From Spinacia oleracea (Eukaryota > Streptophyta > Magnoliopsida > Caryophyllales > Amaranthaceae): a stretch of 64,000 nt of DNA. The position numbers and the translations under genes are program-made. The notes beneath the pieces are model-generated. The model did not search any database and was not told where the DNA came from. It saw only the letters and a list, made by a program, of their open reading frames with translations. Every line of letters starts with the position of its first letter. Within the stretch, counting starts at the first letter, position 1. The stretch covers positions 119,742,715-119,806,714 of the forward strand of contig NC_079490.1 in the NCBI RefSeq assembly GCF_020520425.1, written 5' to 3'. This document shows positions 10,901 through 24,741 of the stretch, in pieces.

Positions 10901-13434
10901 TATATAGACTCAAATGTTTTAGATGGTTAAAGGCCATAAAACATAACCAATGTTTTGATGACAAAATTGAAATTTTGTTGATTTGCAAGAATAGATTAAA
11001 CACCTATTGGTTGCAAATTTGTTTTAAGGATAAAAACCATCAAACATAAAATTGTGTTCACACACAAAGCTATATTCGTTGCTAAAGGTTACAAGTAAAT
11101 TCACGGTGTGGATTGTGTTGAAACCTCATGCAAAATCGTAATGCTTAAGTCTATAGTTCAAGCAATGATTACATATTGGTACATATGGCAATTGGATGAC
11201 AAAACGTATTCCTCAATCAAATGTTGGAAGAAAACTATGTACATGGCATGTCATAGGATTTCTGGATCCAAATAATGCTTGAAATGAATGATAGCTTATG
11301 AAATCTAAGTACAGATTTAAGCAAGCAATTGGGAATTGGAATTGTATTTTAGTGAAGCTAATAAGTATTTTAGTTTCATAAAATGTACATGATTCTTATA
11401 GATATATAAGAAGTTTAGTGGGAGTACATAAAACTTAATTGGTCTTATGTGTGTCATACACATTTCTCTCTATTGTGAAATAACATTCAAATGCTAATGA
11501 CTTAGATTTGAAAATTAATCATCAATGACGGACCAAGGCGAAACTTAGTGCATACTGGGTATTAAGATCCATTCACAAAGATCTTATAATATTGTTCTGG
11601 ATTAAGTAATGGCATTTACTAAATCAAACACGAAAGACTCCATTGGAGATATTCGACCCATATGAATAAATCTAAGTAAAAGATGTTTGAACTATGTATA
11701 AGCATTTACTAAGTTAAACATCAAAGGATCTAAGTAAGATTCTTAACCTGTATTATATGTCAAAGAATTTAGCTGGATTTAGTATCTACTGAAACTAGAT
11801 GAGCTAAAGTTACATGAATAGAATTCAATTGGGAATTATTCTACAAAAGAATTTATCATGTATGATATAATACGAGGATCGCCAAAAACGTATCGTATGA
11901 CTTTAGGCATGACGAACATATACCAATCTCTATTGATCTAAGTGAAGATCAACTAGATTGAGATCAAGAAAAACTTATGGTACTTGAAAAGGTACATAGG
12001 AACAGTTCTTGACTCAAGGAAAAAAGATATGCTAAATATTGATGCTACACGCATAAACACTGGAAAATGATCAAGAAAGACCCCTTTGGAGTTAACCATT
12101 GGCAAGGACGAGCTATAGAGCATCTTGTTTTGAAATGGCAACATGGATTGGAGACCATGAGTTGTTGCATAGGAAATTAAATATTAATGATACAGCTGGA
12201 AAGTCTTCCACATATCAGTGAACTTCTTGGATAAGAAAATCCAAACAAAGCATCACTAGCAACCTAAACAATTGAAGTAAAAAAAATTATTGCCTAAAAA
12301 GCACTAAAACAAAGTAGTTTACATCAAAGAGTTCTTCACTGAACTTGGGTGGATCACATGTCTGCTGACTTGATGGTTCTTCATTGCCAAATGCGTAGAA
12401 CCACTATCGAAGTAAGAAAGACTAGACCACATAATAAACAAACTCAAAAGATCTTATCATCCTATCTCGAAGAACATTCGATGAAAAGGATATTAATATT
12501 GGCAAAGCATGATAACTAAACCTATGCAACAAGTGAGAAGCAACACTCACATTGTAGCACTGGAAATCAAGCATAACTATGAATTCCATGAACTGTTTTA
12601 AAGATAGGTTTGAGGCCCATGGTTGTAAAACATTAGGGTTGAACATTTATCATATATGAAATGAATTTTCATATTCCATTTAATCTCGGTTTAGTATTAA
12701 ATGATGAGTCCCTTTAATTTGACGATATATTCAAGATAGACTGTCAGGACCAGTCCTGTGACTAAGAAATGTCTATCAAGTGAACTTGAATGTCAAAAGT
12801 TGAAAATGGTCCCTGGTCGGAGTTTTCTATAAAGATGGACGCATAGAAAACGTTAGACGACTAGAATGCAAGATGACTAGTAGTTCTGTTTCTTGAACTA
12901 TGTGGACATGGCAATGTCATAATCATTTGCATAGATACTTACTTTGGGAAGACTAGTATCGGACAGACCTATGAAACTTTACTGTAAGAGATGAAAATCT
13001 GTCATAAGTAAATTTCATTAAAATTATTAGACACTAATCCTCAATACCTGAGTGATTTGAGATTACTTGTTTGAGAACTGCTTACTTTGACGTTGACCAA
13101 CCGTCGCACCGTAAAAGGAGGCTATAAAGGCAACGCTCAGGTAATCACCTATCAAACGAAGTCTAATCTCAAGATCGCAAGATTGAGATTGTCCTCCCAT
13201 AAATCGGGATGAGATGCTTAAAAGTTGTACAAGGCCACCCGGAGAGCTAGAAACGGTAAAATGCATGGCCGTGCTCGGATGAATCATAGGCTATGATTAT
13301 CTGTTTATTTGATTAGTTGAACTCTGAAACCGAGAAACACCTCTGGACGTAATAAGGATGACAACTCTTACATTATGTTCAAGAGTAAGCATCGAGCGAC
13401 AAAGGAATTAGGAAATGGACACTTGTCCCTAAGG
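7947..13434 (+). pseudogene. Decayed copia gag-pol of element E
   Basis: No long frame survives, but pieces of copia polyprotein can be read in changing frames. A gag-like start (MEPPTVKFNTKFPIHFQDG, then stop) is at 7947. Integrase relics lie at about 9860-10460, where fragments resemble the DDYSRYGY, RSMMSHTDL and VGYPKETRG regions of copia integrase. RT relics lie at about 11081-11420: VAKGYK, then stop, then IHGVDCVET and WQLDDKT, which correspond to the VAKGF and [11 protein letters not shown] blocks. RNase H relics lie at about 12230-12480 (IKEFFTELG equivalent). The order gag, integrase, RT, RNase H is the copia order. A 54-bp in-frame duplication sits at 10696-10803. The decay is far greater than the difference between the two LTRs. 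Confidence 0.7.
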
Positions 13435-13447
13435 ACAAGTGGGAGAC
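13435..13447 (+). other. Polypurine tract of element E
   Basis: The purine-rich string ACAAGTGGGAGAC directly precedes the 3' LTR start TGAAGAAAAT. Element D has the same tract on the other strand. Confidence 0.65.
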
Positions 13448-14315
13448 TGAAGAAAATAATGCCCTTGGTCCAAGTATGCATATAATGTTAAGTCTAATAA
13501 ATGCGGTTCAGTATTAATTAACAAGTTAATAATTCAGTGAGATCAAGTGAGCTGAATGCCTAGCTAGAGGCCGCTTCAGCTCAAGTGGAATTAATGATAT
13601 TAATCCACAACTTACTCTTGACTGAACCCGTAGGGTCACACAAATAGTATGTAAACGGATCAATTATTTAATGGCATTAAACACTCCATCTATGGATATT
13701 TGGAATCGACGAATCTTGGTTCAGTGGGAGCTGAGATCGTCAAAGGCAAGCAAGTGAATACTCCGGAAACGATGATATTGCCGAAAACGGAAATATGGAT
13801 CGTATCGGAAATATAAATATTATCCAAGTCGTAGATGTTGCCGGAAACGGAAACATGGTACGTATCGGAAAATTTTATTGGAAATCGAAATATTGCCGGA
13901 ATCGGAAATATTGCCGGAAACGGAAATATTGTCAGAAGCGGAAATATTATCAAAATCGAAAAATAATTCCGGAAACGGAAATATTAAATATTTGTTCGAA
14001 ACGGAAATTAATTCCGGAATCGGAAATATTAAATATTGTTCGTATCGGAAAAGAATTCCGGAATCGAGAATTTAATCGGAAGCGTATCGTACGAATAAGC
14101 ATCAGACGAGGCCTGCCAGACGAAGGCCCAGCACGAAGCCGGGCCATCGCCCAGCAAGCCGAAGCGCAACAAACACACGCCAGCCACGCCAGGCCCAGCG
14201 CAAGGCCAGGACCAGCAAAGGCCAAGGCGCGCGCACGCGGGCTGACGCTCGTGGGCTGCGAGCAGCGCCTGCTCGTGTGGGCCGCAAGGCCTACGCGGGT
14301 TGTGTGGTACGCTCG
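13448..14315 (+). repeat. 3' LTR of element E, left part
   Basis: It matches the 5' LTR from its first base through the GC-rich island to GTACGCTCG, where the chromovirus-like element begins. The last five bases GCTCG (14311-14315) recur at 36444-36448 as the TSD, and the LTR sequence resumes there without loss. Confidence 0.85.
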
Positions 14316-16570
14316 TGTACAAGTTTTCCGGAAAGACTCCCCCCATTGTTCATACTCAAGGTATATACGTTCCAAGAGTTTTGAAGCTCTTTGGGTTACA
14401 CTTTACGTTAATTAGTATATTATGTTCAAGGCGATTCAAGACACAACATACAAACAATTGCACAATTAAACAAATCAACAATGACACTTCATTATTTTAA
14501 TTCTTTAGGACTTGTGATCAAACAAGACTCAAGTAAAATTACTCCCATTGTTCGTTCTCAAAAACACTGTTTGAGATAACCCGACATTGCCATTAACAAG
14601 CGGGGTGTGCCCTTAGCACGAATTGTCCTTAATTCAATTCACATAGACTCTCTAACATATTCTACCCCTTTGGTAGAATATATATTGCTCACTGGAAATA
14701 TTCGACTGGCTCAATAATTATGCTAGACATCCTGTACTATAGCATAATAATAATAATAATAGCAACTTGCATGCGCAATACTCATACATGAAAACCAACT
14801 TGAACAACATGCTTGACATAATTCAACGATTATAAAAGTCCATAACATGATAGTTCAATAGAATCTATAAGGCATAATTCAATTCATAACATGCTCGTTC
14901 ATATAGATTAAATAATAATAATAACATGCTCATTCTCAACATTAAACATGAATTCATAACAACATAATCATTCCCAATCATCAAACATGAATTCATAGCA
15001 TATAAGTTCACATGATTCGCATTCAATACACTTCACAAAGTCCTCAAGGGATGGGCGGTCACCCTACTCTTGTACGTACCTGGAATACCTAAGTACGGGG
15101 GTCACTGTGCGAATCACGACTCACTAGAAATCAACTCCTATACAACAAAATAAGAGAACTAAATTATTATCCATGTTTACTAAATTTCCAGCAACTATTT
15201 AAGAAACTAAAACCCTTAGTTTAATTAAAATTCATTCATTAATTGGTAATTTAATAGTCTCAAATAGTCAACTCAAGTCCTAGCATAAAAACATTGACTT
15301 TTTCGCTTTAAAACCCTTAAAAACCAACTTTTTAAAGCTTATAACCAATCTGAAAATTTAGGTTGATTCCCATAATTTAAATTGTCATAAAATTATGTGA
15401 ATCAATCGCTCAATCGATTTGAAACCGAAACCCTAACAATGGTTTAATCCGAAAACATGGTTTGACTTCAAAAATCAACACTTTATAAACTTATTAAATC
15501 TGAAAATCATAATTTAAATCATCAAAACCAATCTCTTTAATTAAAACACAATACTAACCCAATACGGTGTTCATAACCGTTTTAATCAAATAATCCAATA
15601 ATTAAATTTAATCACAATACTTAATCAATTTAAAACTGAAAATTAATAATTTTGAAAAAAAAATTTGATATTTCCAATTGGAAAAACACACACACACAAC
15701 AATTATTCGTGTTGTGTGCGTGTGCGTCGCACGAACAATGCAACAACAATACACGCAACACGCACCGCAAGCAGCAGTGGCGCGCGCGCAAGGGCGAGAG
15801 GGGCGACGAGGGCGCTGGGCACAACAAGGCACACACACGCGGCACAGCGTGCGCGCAAGAGCAGGAGAGAGGTGCTGGGCACAGGCGGGACACAGCGCGC
15901 GCACACACAGCAATGCTGTTGTGCTGCGACGCGACGCGGGACGAGGGCGAGCAAGGGACGAGCACGCGAGTGCGCACAACAAGCAGCAGCAGCAGCGGCC
16001 TCGTGCACTAGTGCTGGGCGCTGCGGGGCTGCGACGCAACGAGAGGGAGAGAGAGAGAGGTGCGCGTGAGGCGCGGCTGGGCACGAGCACAAGGGCACGG
16101 CTCGTGCCTTGTGGCTCAAGAAAGGGCCGGACGAAGAGGAGAGGTAAGAGAGGAGAGAGGAGAGCAAAATTCGGAATTTTTAAGTTAGGGGATCTCATGA
16201 AGGGGAGGGGTATTTATAGGTTCTCATCCCTTCATGGGTTAGGTATTAGGGTTTATGGTTGGGCTTGCTTTTTGGGCTTAGTTGAATTTAATTCTTGCAA
16301 GCTTTTGTTGGGTTTGATTATGGCAAACGACTGGGCCTTAATTAAATTAAATTCGTTTTTGAAATACGACCCAACAATTCCTGATTAAATAAATTTATTA
16401 AATTTATTTAATAAAAATACGGTTTTCGAAATAATTAATATTTAGTTAATTAAAAAATAAAAAGCGCATCTAATTCTCATTAAATGAAATTAATTTATAA
16501 AAAAAATACAACGAAATGCTTTATAAATATAATAAAATAAATTTATAATTATAGGAAAATACGAGGTATT
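14316..16570 (-). repeat. 3' LTR of the chromovirus-like element (deleted copy)
   Basis: It matches 34220-36440 closely over its whole length. Relative to the 5' LTR it lacks 785 bases next to its outer end: TGTA at 14316-14319 is joined directly to CAAGTTTTCC. A TATA box (CCTATAAATACC on the minus strand) is near 16208-16219. A GC-rich block with a CA microsatellite at its edge lies at about 15680-16140. Element D begins at 16571; three further LTR bases are at 28221-28223. Confidence 0.85.
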
Positions 16571-17608
16571 TGTAAGGGAATACAGTTAAACATAATAACA
16601 TGTACGGAAACAATCCCCAAAGTCAGGAAACATGTATAAAGCACAGATTAAGCAAACTTACATTCGAAGCGTGTTTTCCACAATAATCTGTCAACGAACA
16701 CGAACAAAGAACTCCACTTTTCGTTCCTCTACTTGGTTCACCGACACAATCAGATCCGTCTTGATTATCGTAGCTTAGACAATCGATCAAGATACTTTGC
16801 TTTTGGGAAGAACTCACTTTGGAGGCACAGAGAGAATTAGGGTTCTCTATGTCTAGGGTTTGAGTAGTATGAATTGTGTGTGTTGGAATAATACAATTTT
16901 CCTATTGTATTAAGTGATGTAACCGGCCAAGAACCAAAGGCCTTGACCGGCCACATCACGCAAGCACACGGACCACACATCCCGCGCCCAGCGACACACT
17001 GCAGGCCGAAGCCCACAGCGCGCGCGCCGAGCAGCTGGGTCGTGGGCCTCCTCGCTCGTCGCTGCGTTGCTTGCGCTGTTGCGTGCTCGCGCCCAATGGG
17101 CTGGCCTTGCTCGCCTTTGCTCGCGAGTCTTGCTAGCTCGTTGGGCCTTGCACGCTTACGTGCTTGGCTCGACAGGCCGGCAACTCCGATGCCCTTCGTA
17201 TTCGCGATTTAATATATTTCCGATATATTATTTATCGTTTCGTATTCGACGAATCACCGTCGTACGATACGATTTATTCGTGTCGCCCAGCTTACGAATA
17301 TTCGCGATACGATATACGATTCCGATGAAGGTCGTATAGTATAATACATTTCCAACTAATTCCCGAAAAGCTATTAAATGAATTTCCGATTCATTTAATC
17401 CGTTGATCTGTTACGTGTCATTGGTGTGACCTTGTAGGTTCAGTCAAGAGTAAGCTGTGAGTTCAATATCCATTAGAACTCACTGATCGGAAGCATTGCT
17501 CCAGCTAGCTGTTCCGATCACTTGATCTCACTGAATTAATTGTTCGCAATTAATCTTAACCTTGGTATTAGACTTAATGCACCTTGGGTGAAGGACATAT
17601 TTCCTTCA
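16571..17608 (-). repeat. 3' LTR of element D
   Basis: The 1038-bp LTR reads on the minus strand from TGAAGGAAATATGTCC to CCCTTACA. It contains a GC-rich block (about 16960-17200) and a hairpin (GATCGGAA ... TTCCGATC, 17485-17519) near its start. Confidence 0.85.
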
Positions 17609-17622
17609 ATCTCCCACTTGTC
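17609..17622 (-). other. Polypurine tract of element D
   Basis: On the minus strand it reads GACAAGTGGGAGAT immediately before the LTR start TGAAGG, the same as in element E. Confidence 0.7.
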
Positions 17623-20600
17623 ATTCAGACAAGTGTGCATCCACATTCCTTTGTCACTTAGTGTTACTTACTGAACATAAGGTAAGATCCAAGCCATCCT
17701 TATTAGGTCCAGAAGTGTTTCTCGGATTACAGAGCTCAACTGTTAAACTTTTTCAGAAGGTTAAGCCTTAACCATTCTGAGCACGGCCATGCATTTTACA
17801 GTATCTAACTCTCCAAGAGGCCTTGTTACACAACAATACCATATCCTATCAAAGATAGGAGGACAATCCATTCTTGCAATCTATGAACACTCACTTTGAT
17901 TCATAGTATGCCCAATAACTGCTTTTATAGCCTCCTTTTACGGTGTGACGTTTAGCTAATATCAAAGCGAACTAATTCTCAAACGAGCAGACATAATCGC
18001 TCATGTTTTGAGGAACGGTTTCTAATCACCATTAATTAGAACTACCTATGACATGACTTTAATCTCTTAAAGTGTTCTCATGGTCAATCCGATACAAGAT
18101 CCAAAAAGTATCTATGCAAAAGATTCTGACATCCAGTCACTCTAGTTCAAGAAACGGAACTAAAATCTACTTGCAATCTAATCTTCATTAGTCATTGGTC
18201 GTCCACCTTTCAATGACCTGGATTAGGGATCCTTTGTGACTTCAATATTCAAGTTCACTTATGGGTGTTTCTTTGTCGAAGAATACATCTTGACATCCCA
18301 TTTGAATAATTTGAATCACATGGACTTATCATTTAATACTAAACCAAGATTAAATGAACTATGAAATATAATTTCATAAATGATAAATGTTTAAACCAAA
18401 TGCTTACCAATTTGTGGGCCTCTAACCCAAAATTAAGCATTTAACGTTTTACAGATATATCCCTTTCACCCAATACTTAAAACATTCATGGAACTCAAAC
18501 TTGATTCCATATCTGCATATGAATGTTGTGTATCATTCAATGCAGAGGTTTAGTTTATCATACTTTGCTATCCTTAGAATCTTTTCTATCGAAAGCCTTT
18601 CGATGTAAGATGAAAAGATCTTTGAATATGTTTCTAGAATGATCTAGTCTTTCGTTGCTGTTTAGAATGATAATCATATCTAAAATAGAAAATCATCCAG
18701 GTAGCAGACTTGTGATCAACCTGAGTTCACTGAAGAACTCCTACTAAAAACAATTCCCTTTTATTGCTTCTTAGGCAATAATGAATTCATTTCAATTATG
18801 TAGAATTTCAAATGATGCTTCCCTTTTGGAATACTCCAACCAGTTCACATAGATGTGGGAGATACATCTTTCAACTGAGAACTTAGAAACTAATCATTGA
18901 TTCAGTTTCCCATGCATCACATATGGTTTAGAACCTATATAACCACCTTTTAATCACGACGCCTAATTTCCCGTGTTTGTTTGTGGTTTGCCTACCAACA
19001 AGATTCAACTTTTGCTTAGGCAAATGCATGTAGCATCAAAACTTTAGTTATCTTCACTTCCTCTTATCAAGTGCTCATCCTACATATCCAAATATATTGG
19101 ATGTTCTTGATACTGTTCCAATGATCTTTGATCCAGATCAATAGAGATTGGTATAGCTCGTCACGATCCAATGTTAACGAGTTATCTTGGCGATCTATAT
19201 ATCACATTATACATGATTGATTGTAATGCAAAAACCATTCGCATTTTAAAATCCATCCATGTAACTTTTAGCTTCATTCTGTTTCAAGAGACACTGAATC
19301 TTGCTAAAATCTTGGAATTGCCATGTGATATAAGGTGAAGGCACCTCTTCAAGGTCCTTCATGCTTAACTCTAGTGATAACAGCCTAGCTTTATACTTAG
19401 TTAAAGCATTCATAACTTAGACTTACTCATATGGGTTAAGAGTCTCTTTTGAGTCTCTCCATTGTGTTTGATTTAGTAATTACTTTTACAGAATCCAAAC
19501 AACACTTTAGATCCTATCCAATAGATCTTTAACCCAGTTTGTTCTAAGTTTCGCCATGGTTCTAATATTGACAAATACTTTCAAATCTAACCATTTGAAT
19601 GTCATTTTCAATAGAGAGATGTGTATCTCATATATAGAACCAATAAACTTGACCTAGCTCCCACTAAACTCCTCATCTATAAGATGATCCATATTTTCAT
19701 AAAGCTATGATTTCTCAATAGCCTTTTAGACAAATATGGTCCAATTCCCACTTGCATGCTTTAATCTACGAATAGATTTCTTAAGCTTGCTTTTTATCTA
19801 GCATCCAAAACTTTTACATTGTGTGATGTACGCAATTCCTTTCTACAAGTCCAATTGAGTAAGGTGTTTCGTTTTCCAATTGCCATATTGCCATATGCAA
19901 TGATTGCTAGATTTATCCAAAATAGTTCAAGCATTACGACTTGGTGAAAAAGATTTCAACATTGTCAACGCCGTGAAGTTGTTTACAATCTTTAACCACC
20001 AATCTAGCTTCTCTTTTGTATGTGTATACAATATCATCTTTGTATGTTTTGAAAACATTTTTGCAACCAATGGGAGTAAACCCTTTATGCAAATCAACGT
20101 TGTATGTTTAGAAAACATGTTTGCAACTAATGGGAGTGAACCCTATATGCAAATCAACCAAATCATAGATTTGATTCTTTAAGATGAAGGTACTTTGGAT
20201 GAAATGGCCTCAAACCATTTTGTATGGCCTCGAACCATACTTGGGAATTTTTAATTCGTCGTAGCTAACCTGTAAGTCGTATGTTCTTGAAGCACTTTCT
20301 AAAGTCTTCATAGTTTTCATTCCTCAAAATATCTATGTATCTATCTTAGTTGAATTCTATTCTTTATACGATTTACCTAGGTATTGAACATCAAACGTTA
20401 GTGTCTATAAAGACATTACTCAAGTCCTTTGAGTATTAGGATTCTCTTGAAGCACTTCTAAAGTCTTCCTGAAGCTCTTCCAAAGGCTTCTAAGTACGGA
20501 GCTTTTCCAAAGACTCCTAAGTATCCTACATTTGTTTGTTGCTTGACTCGAAGTCCATTCGAGGTCATTTTTCTCCCACTTGCCTTTTTGGAAATATGAT

Positions 20601-22880
20601 GGTTTCCTAAAAGACATTATCTAGAGCAACAACCATATGTTCTCAGATTTGTGGTAGAATCAATACCTTTTGTTTCTATGAGTCGCTCTTATAGAAACAT
20701 ATATCCATACTTGAGTTTGTTTGATGTAAACACTAACTCCCACTGGGTTTGTCAACCCTAGATATATATGTACTGAAAAGATGTACTGAATCGAAGTTCA
20801 ATTCTTATGACATCTTATCCTTAGCTTGGACAACTTTGTTTAGTGTGATAGTCACTTGAGAGTATCATTTAGAAACTATATAGGAAAATAGTCGTGATTA
20901 TCGTTAATCGAAATAGATTCCGATTTCTCCATTTGGACATACCATATTCTTATGGAGCTTCGATTTTTATAATGCCATATAAACAATCTAGATAATCTTT
21001 CTTGGCTCGTGCAAACATCACCTTGACCCTAGCCTAGATGTTCCAAAATTCTTGCCAAGTTGATTTTATACTCTTTTGTGAATCGCATTGAAGCATTTCA
21101 CATATTTCACGTTGAGTAAATATAGCCATATTTTCTCAAATTCTTGTGAAATAGGTAAGTCATAAAATCCATCTTTGGCCCATGAACTTTATTGTCTAGA
21201 AACTTCCAACAATGGTCCATTTCTATGTCATGTTCAACAAGCAAGACCCACGTGTCTTAAATTAACCAACTTTCAGAAATCCATGCCATGGAATCTTGGA
21301 ATGTTGTCTTGTTGATATGGTCGTATGACATTGCCAAAGATATGTGGAACACAAATCAAAGTGTTTGATTTGAACCTTCTGAAGTTTGAGTTTGAAGAGA
21401 TTCGTTTGTTTATTAATCAATCATATGACTCAACCCTTAAATGACCATTTCATTCAAATAAACACTCAACGAATGTTTTTGTTTACTTTGAATGTGAGTC
21501 TTTCCGTTGTCCAAAAATAAAATTTTTTATGATGATTAATGGAACATAATACCATTAAGTTCCAGCCTTTATAAGGACTTTAAAACAAACATGATGTCCC
21601 TACAATTAATGTAGCACAACTTTGCTTCATTTCCCACTTGTAGGTCAATAACCAGACTTAGCTCCCGGAATTTGAGTTCTTAACAAGAGTTTAGAACCTC
21701 AAGCGGTAATCTAATACCATAGGAGTTTATTTGCTAAGTCGTTTCTCTTTAACATAAACTTCAAGGTAGAAATTGAATATTGAATTCATTTCTTTTGTTC
21801 CCCTTTCCTATCCTTTCTAGCACGTTTTCTTATAGTCCTAAAGATTTTACTCTTTGCTTGATCTTCGTACTTTGTTACGCTTACAAAGTCCCTTACTTTT
21901 TTTCACTTTGAATGACAACATCCAATGAGTCTAATTCATTATCAAATCAAAAGAAAATTGGTTGTTAACCATTGGTTATACATGAGTCTTTAACTCAATA
22001 CTTCATTATTCCAAAACTACCCAGTATTCTGAATATATGAGGTCCAATTGGTCTACCATTCAAAATTTTAGTTTGAAAACAACCATGAAATCACTATAAG
22101 AAAATAGCATTCAAGATACGCTCTCATTCTCCTTTTTTTTGAGAATCGCTCTCAAAAATAGTTACCAATCGATCGAGGAAATATCACAGTTCTATTGTCC
22201 GAACGCAATAAGGTTGAAGGTTACTATTCTACAAAATGAACTAGCAAAGAAAACATTTATCATACTTTAATAACTTGAAATAAAAGCATAAAAGCATTCA
22301 CGCAATCATGAAAGCTATTAAAACATTTCATTCATGCAAAAAGCAAAAACATGGTACAAAATGAATGAAACGATTCCAAGACCCCAAAAGTCCTAAATCC
22401 TTAAGCAGCTTTAGCATGTCTTAAGTATTTTAAGATTTTAGGTAAGCAAAACCTATTGTTAGTAATCTCCAAATTACTCTTGGTTAATAAATTAATACCA
22501 TAATTTATCCCATTGCCACAACATAATGCCATTGTTGTTTGAGTTGAAACCACAATCAACGTGCTCCTTTAGGACGCCTTACCACCTAAGTCAACTAAAA
22601 TAGCACCTCGCTTTAGCGTAAACCTACTATCTTAGATCCTTAGATTTTTGTAAGTGCTTGATTTGGAAGGCAATTTTTTAAACTCAATATTACTTTGGAC
22701 CTAGTTGTTTCTATGTTAGTTCGATTATTTAGTGAACTTAATCTAATCGAGTCATATGAAACAACCTATTCATGCAAAGCATACATACATTCGTACATTC
22801 AAGCATAATATATATATTAAATTGCATAAAGAAATGGTGATCTAGTATGGCCCAAAACATCTTGTCTTGAAGCATCCAAT
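17623..22880 (-). pseudogene. Decayed copia gag-pol of element D
   Basis: On the minus strand the same copia blocks as in element E can be found in broken form. RNase H relics are at about 18720-18800. RT relics are at about 19860-19990, where the HGVD block is followed by AMLKS-like and MAIWQL-like fragments. The integrase C-terminal region is at about 20420-20620 (SFRKPSYFQKGKWEKNDLEW). A perfect-length 60-bp duplication is at 20041-20160. Stops and frame changes occur every few dozen codons. I could not delimit gag. Confidence 0.6.
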
Positions 22881-24727
22881 CTTCATCACCTCCTTGTTAG
22901 CTTGGCATCGTCTTGAATCTTCCTTCAAATGCTAACTTAAAGTTCTAAACTTAGAAATACTTAAAAATAATAAATTACATCAAAATTTCCATGGTACGCA
23001 GACCATATTTAAAACTTTACATTCAAAGATAGAATGGTACGCAGACCGCATTTAACTATCCTAAATGGCCATACTAGTCACTTGGAGTACCTGCATTACA
23101 TAAAATATACATTCTATGCATTCACCCATTCGTATGCTAAAACGAATGGCCCATATAAATATGCAAGTATTTACGTGAATTAATTAAAAATTCACGTTCA
23201 CATAAACGCGTCCTAAAAGATTAATCAATTTCCAAATTATTAATCCTTAGACTTTATTCTAATTAAAATTGAATTTAATTAAAATAATGCGGCCTACGAA
23301 AATAATAAAAATAATTATTTCATTTTAATTTCATTTAGTGGCTCCCACTCAAACCAATAATTATTCCGGATAATTAATTATGAAATATTAAATTAAAACT
23401 CGCGGCCCGGCCCAAGCAAATAAAATATTAAATTAAATATCCCGTTAGCCCAAATTAATGCAAATATACGAAGCCCAACGAAATAAAAAAAATTCAACGA
23501 AAAAAGTCTGATTACGTACGTGGACTTGGCTTGCGCCCAGCCCAATCCCTTGCGTGTGGCCCATGAGGCGCACGAGCAAGGCTCGCACACCCCAGGCCCC
23601 TCGCACGTGCGCGTGCCTGCAGCCATCGCTGCCCCTGCGCAGCGTGTTGTGCTTCGTGCGCTGGACGTCGCATGGCTCGCGCCTTGCTTTGTCGCAGCCC
23701 CCGCAAGCGTCCCGCCTGCCCCTTTCCTCGCCCAGCGCGCACGAGGCACGCAGCACGCTTGCTGCTGCCCGTGTCGCATGCGGCTCGGCCTAAGCATAGC
23801 AGCCCGTATGGCTCGACGAGCCATACGTCCACCACACTCGTGTTCGTGCCTTTGGTTCGTGATACGGACCAACTCAATTAAAATTAAATTTAATTTCACG
23901 AACTTGCATTAATTTTATTTTTCAAAAGTTACGATTTTTATTTTCGAAAAACAACGATTTTTACCGATTTGATAAATTCCAACGACAATCCAATTTCGTA
24001 AAATTATTAAATCAAGGGCTAACAATATTCAAACTTTTAAGAACGAACGAATCAACATTTAAAGTTTGAATTTTTAATTAATAAAATCCGAAGCTTTAAA
24101 TCGTTCATAAACAATTAAATTTCAGATTTTTAATAATTTGGTTTAAGTGCGATTAAAATTAACGAAACCATTCAAAATTTTAATCCCATAATTTTTAAAA
24201 TTATCCACTCACCCATGAAATTATATCCCCTTTTCCAATTAACCGAATTATTAAACCAAAATTAATTAAAATTCAATTAGGGTTTCAAATTTTACGAATT
24301 GGGGAAAGGAAAAATTAGGGTTTATACTTATCGGAAAAATATGAAATTTTTACCATGGATCAAGAATATACCCAGAAATATTGTGTCAAAATTTCAAGAA
24401 ATTCCAAGTAGTTTAGGTTGACCTTTTAATTGAATTACTGTCCGACACTTTTAATTTTTAATGAAAAATTAACAAAAACGCCCAAAAAACGACACTTTGA
24501 GGCCTGTTTTTGCAATTCCGTTCGCTAGGGTTGATCTTAGAAAATCTTTTTCCATCATATTAGGGTTTTAAAACTCGAAAAAACGAACATTTTTTATTTC
24601 GGACCTGATTATTACGCAATTCATCCAATAATTCGTAAAAATTCAGAAAAATCAACAAAAATTCCAAATTTTTCGACAGATGCAAAAACAATAATAATCT
24701 TGCTAATTCATGCTTTGAATACATAAG
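22881..24727 (-). other. Leader region of element D with a GC-rich island
   Basis: This is the non-coding stretch between the primer site and the gag-pol relic. Motifs with 'atggtacgcagaccat' near 22990 and 23035 have counterparts near 7815 and 7885 in element E, so the two leaders are homologous. A GC-rich island lies at about 23520-23850; its overlapping frames look like low-complexity by-products, not genes. Confidence 0.5.
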
Positions 24728-24741
24728 GCTCATGATACCAC
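24728..24741 (-). other. Primer binding site of element D
   Basis: The minus strand reads TGGTATCATGAGCC directly inside the LTR end CCCTTACA. It is the tRNA-iMet type with one extra base, as in element E. Confidence 0.65.

Noticed and set aside
15608-16388. Overlapping long frames on both strands in the chromovirus LTR (up to 236 codons), repeated at 35513-36127
   Set aside because: They lie in the GC-rich, CA-rich block of both LTR copies, are Arg/Ala/His/Thr-rich in every frame, and have no domain. High GC with few stop codons explains them.
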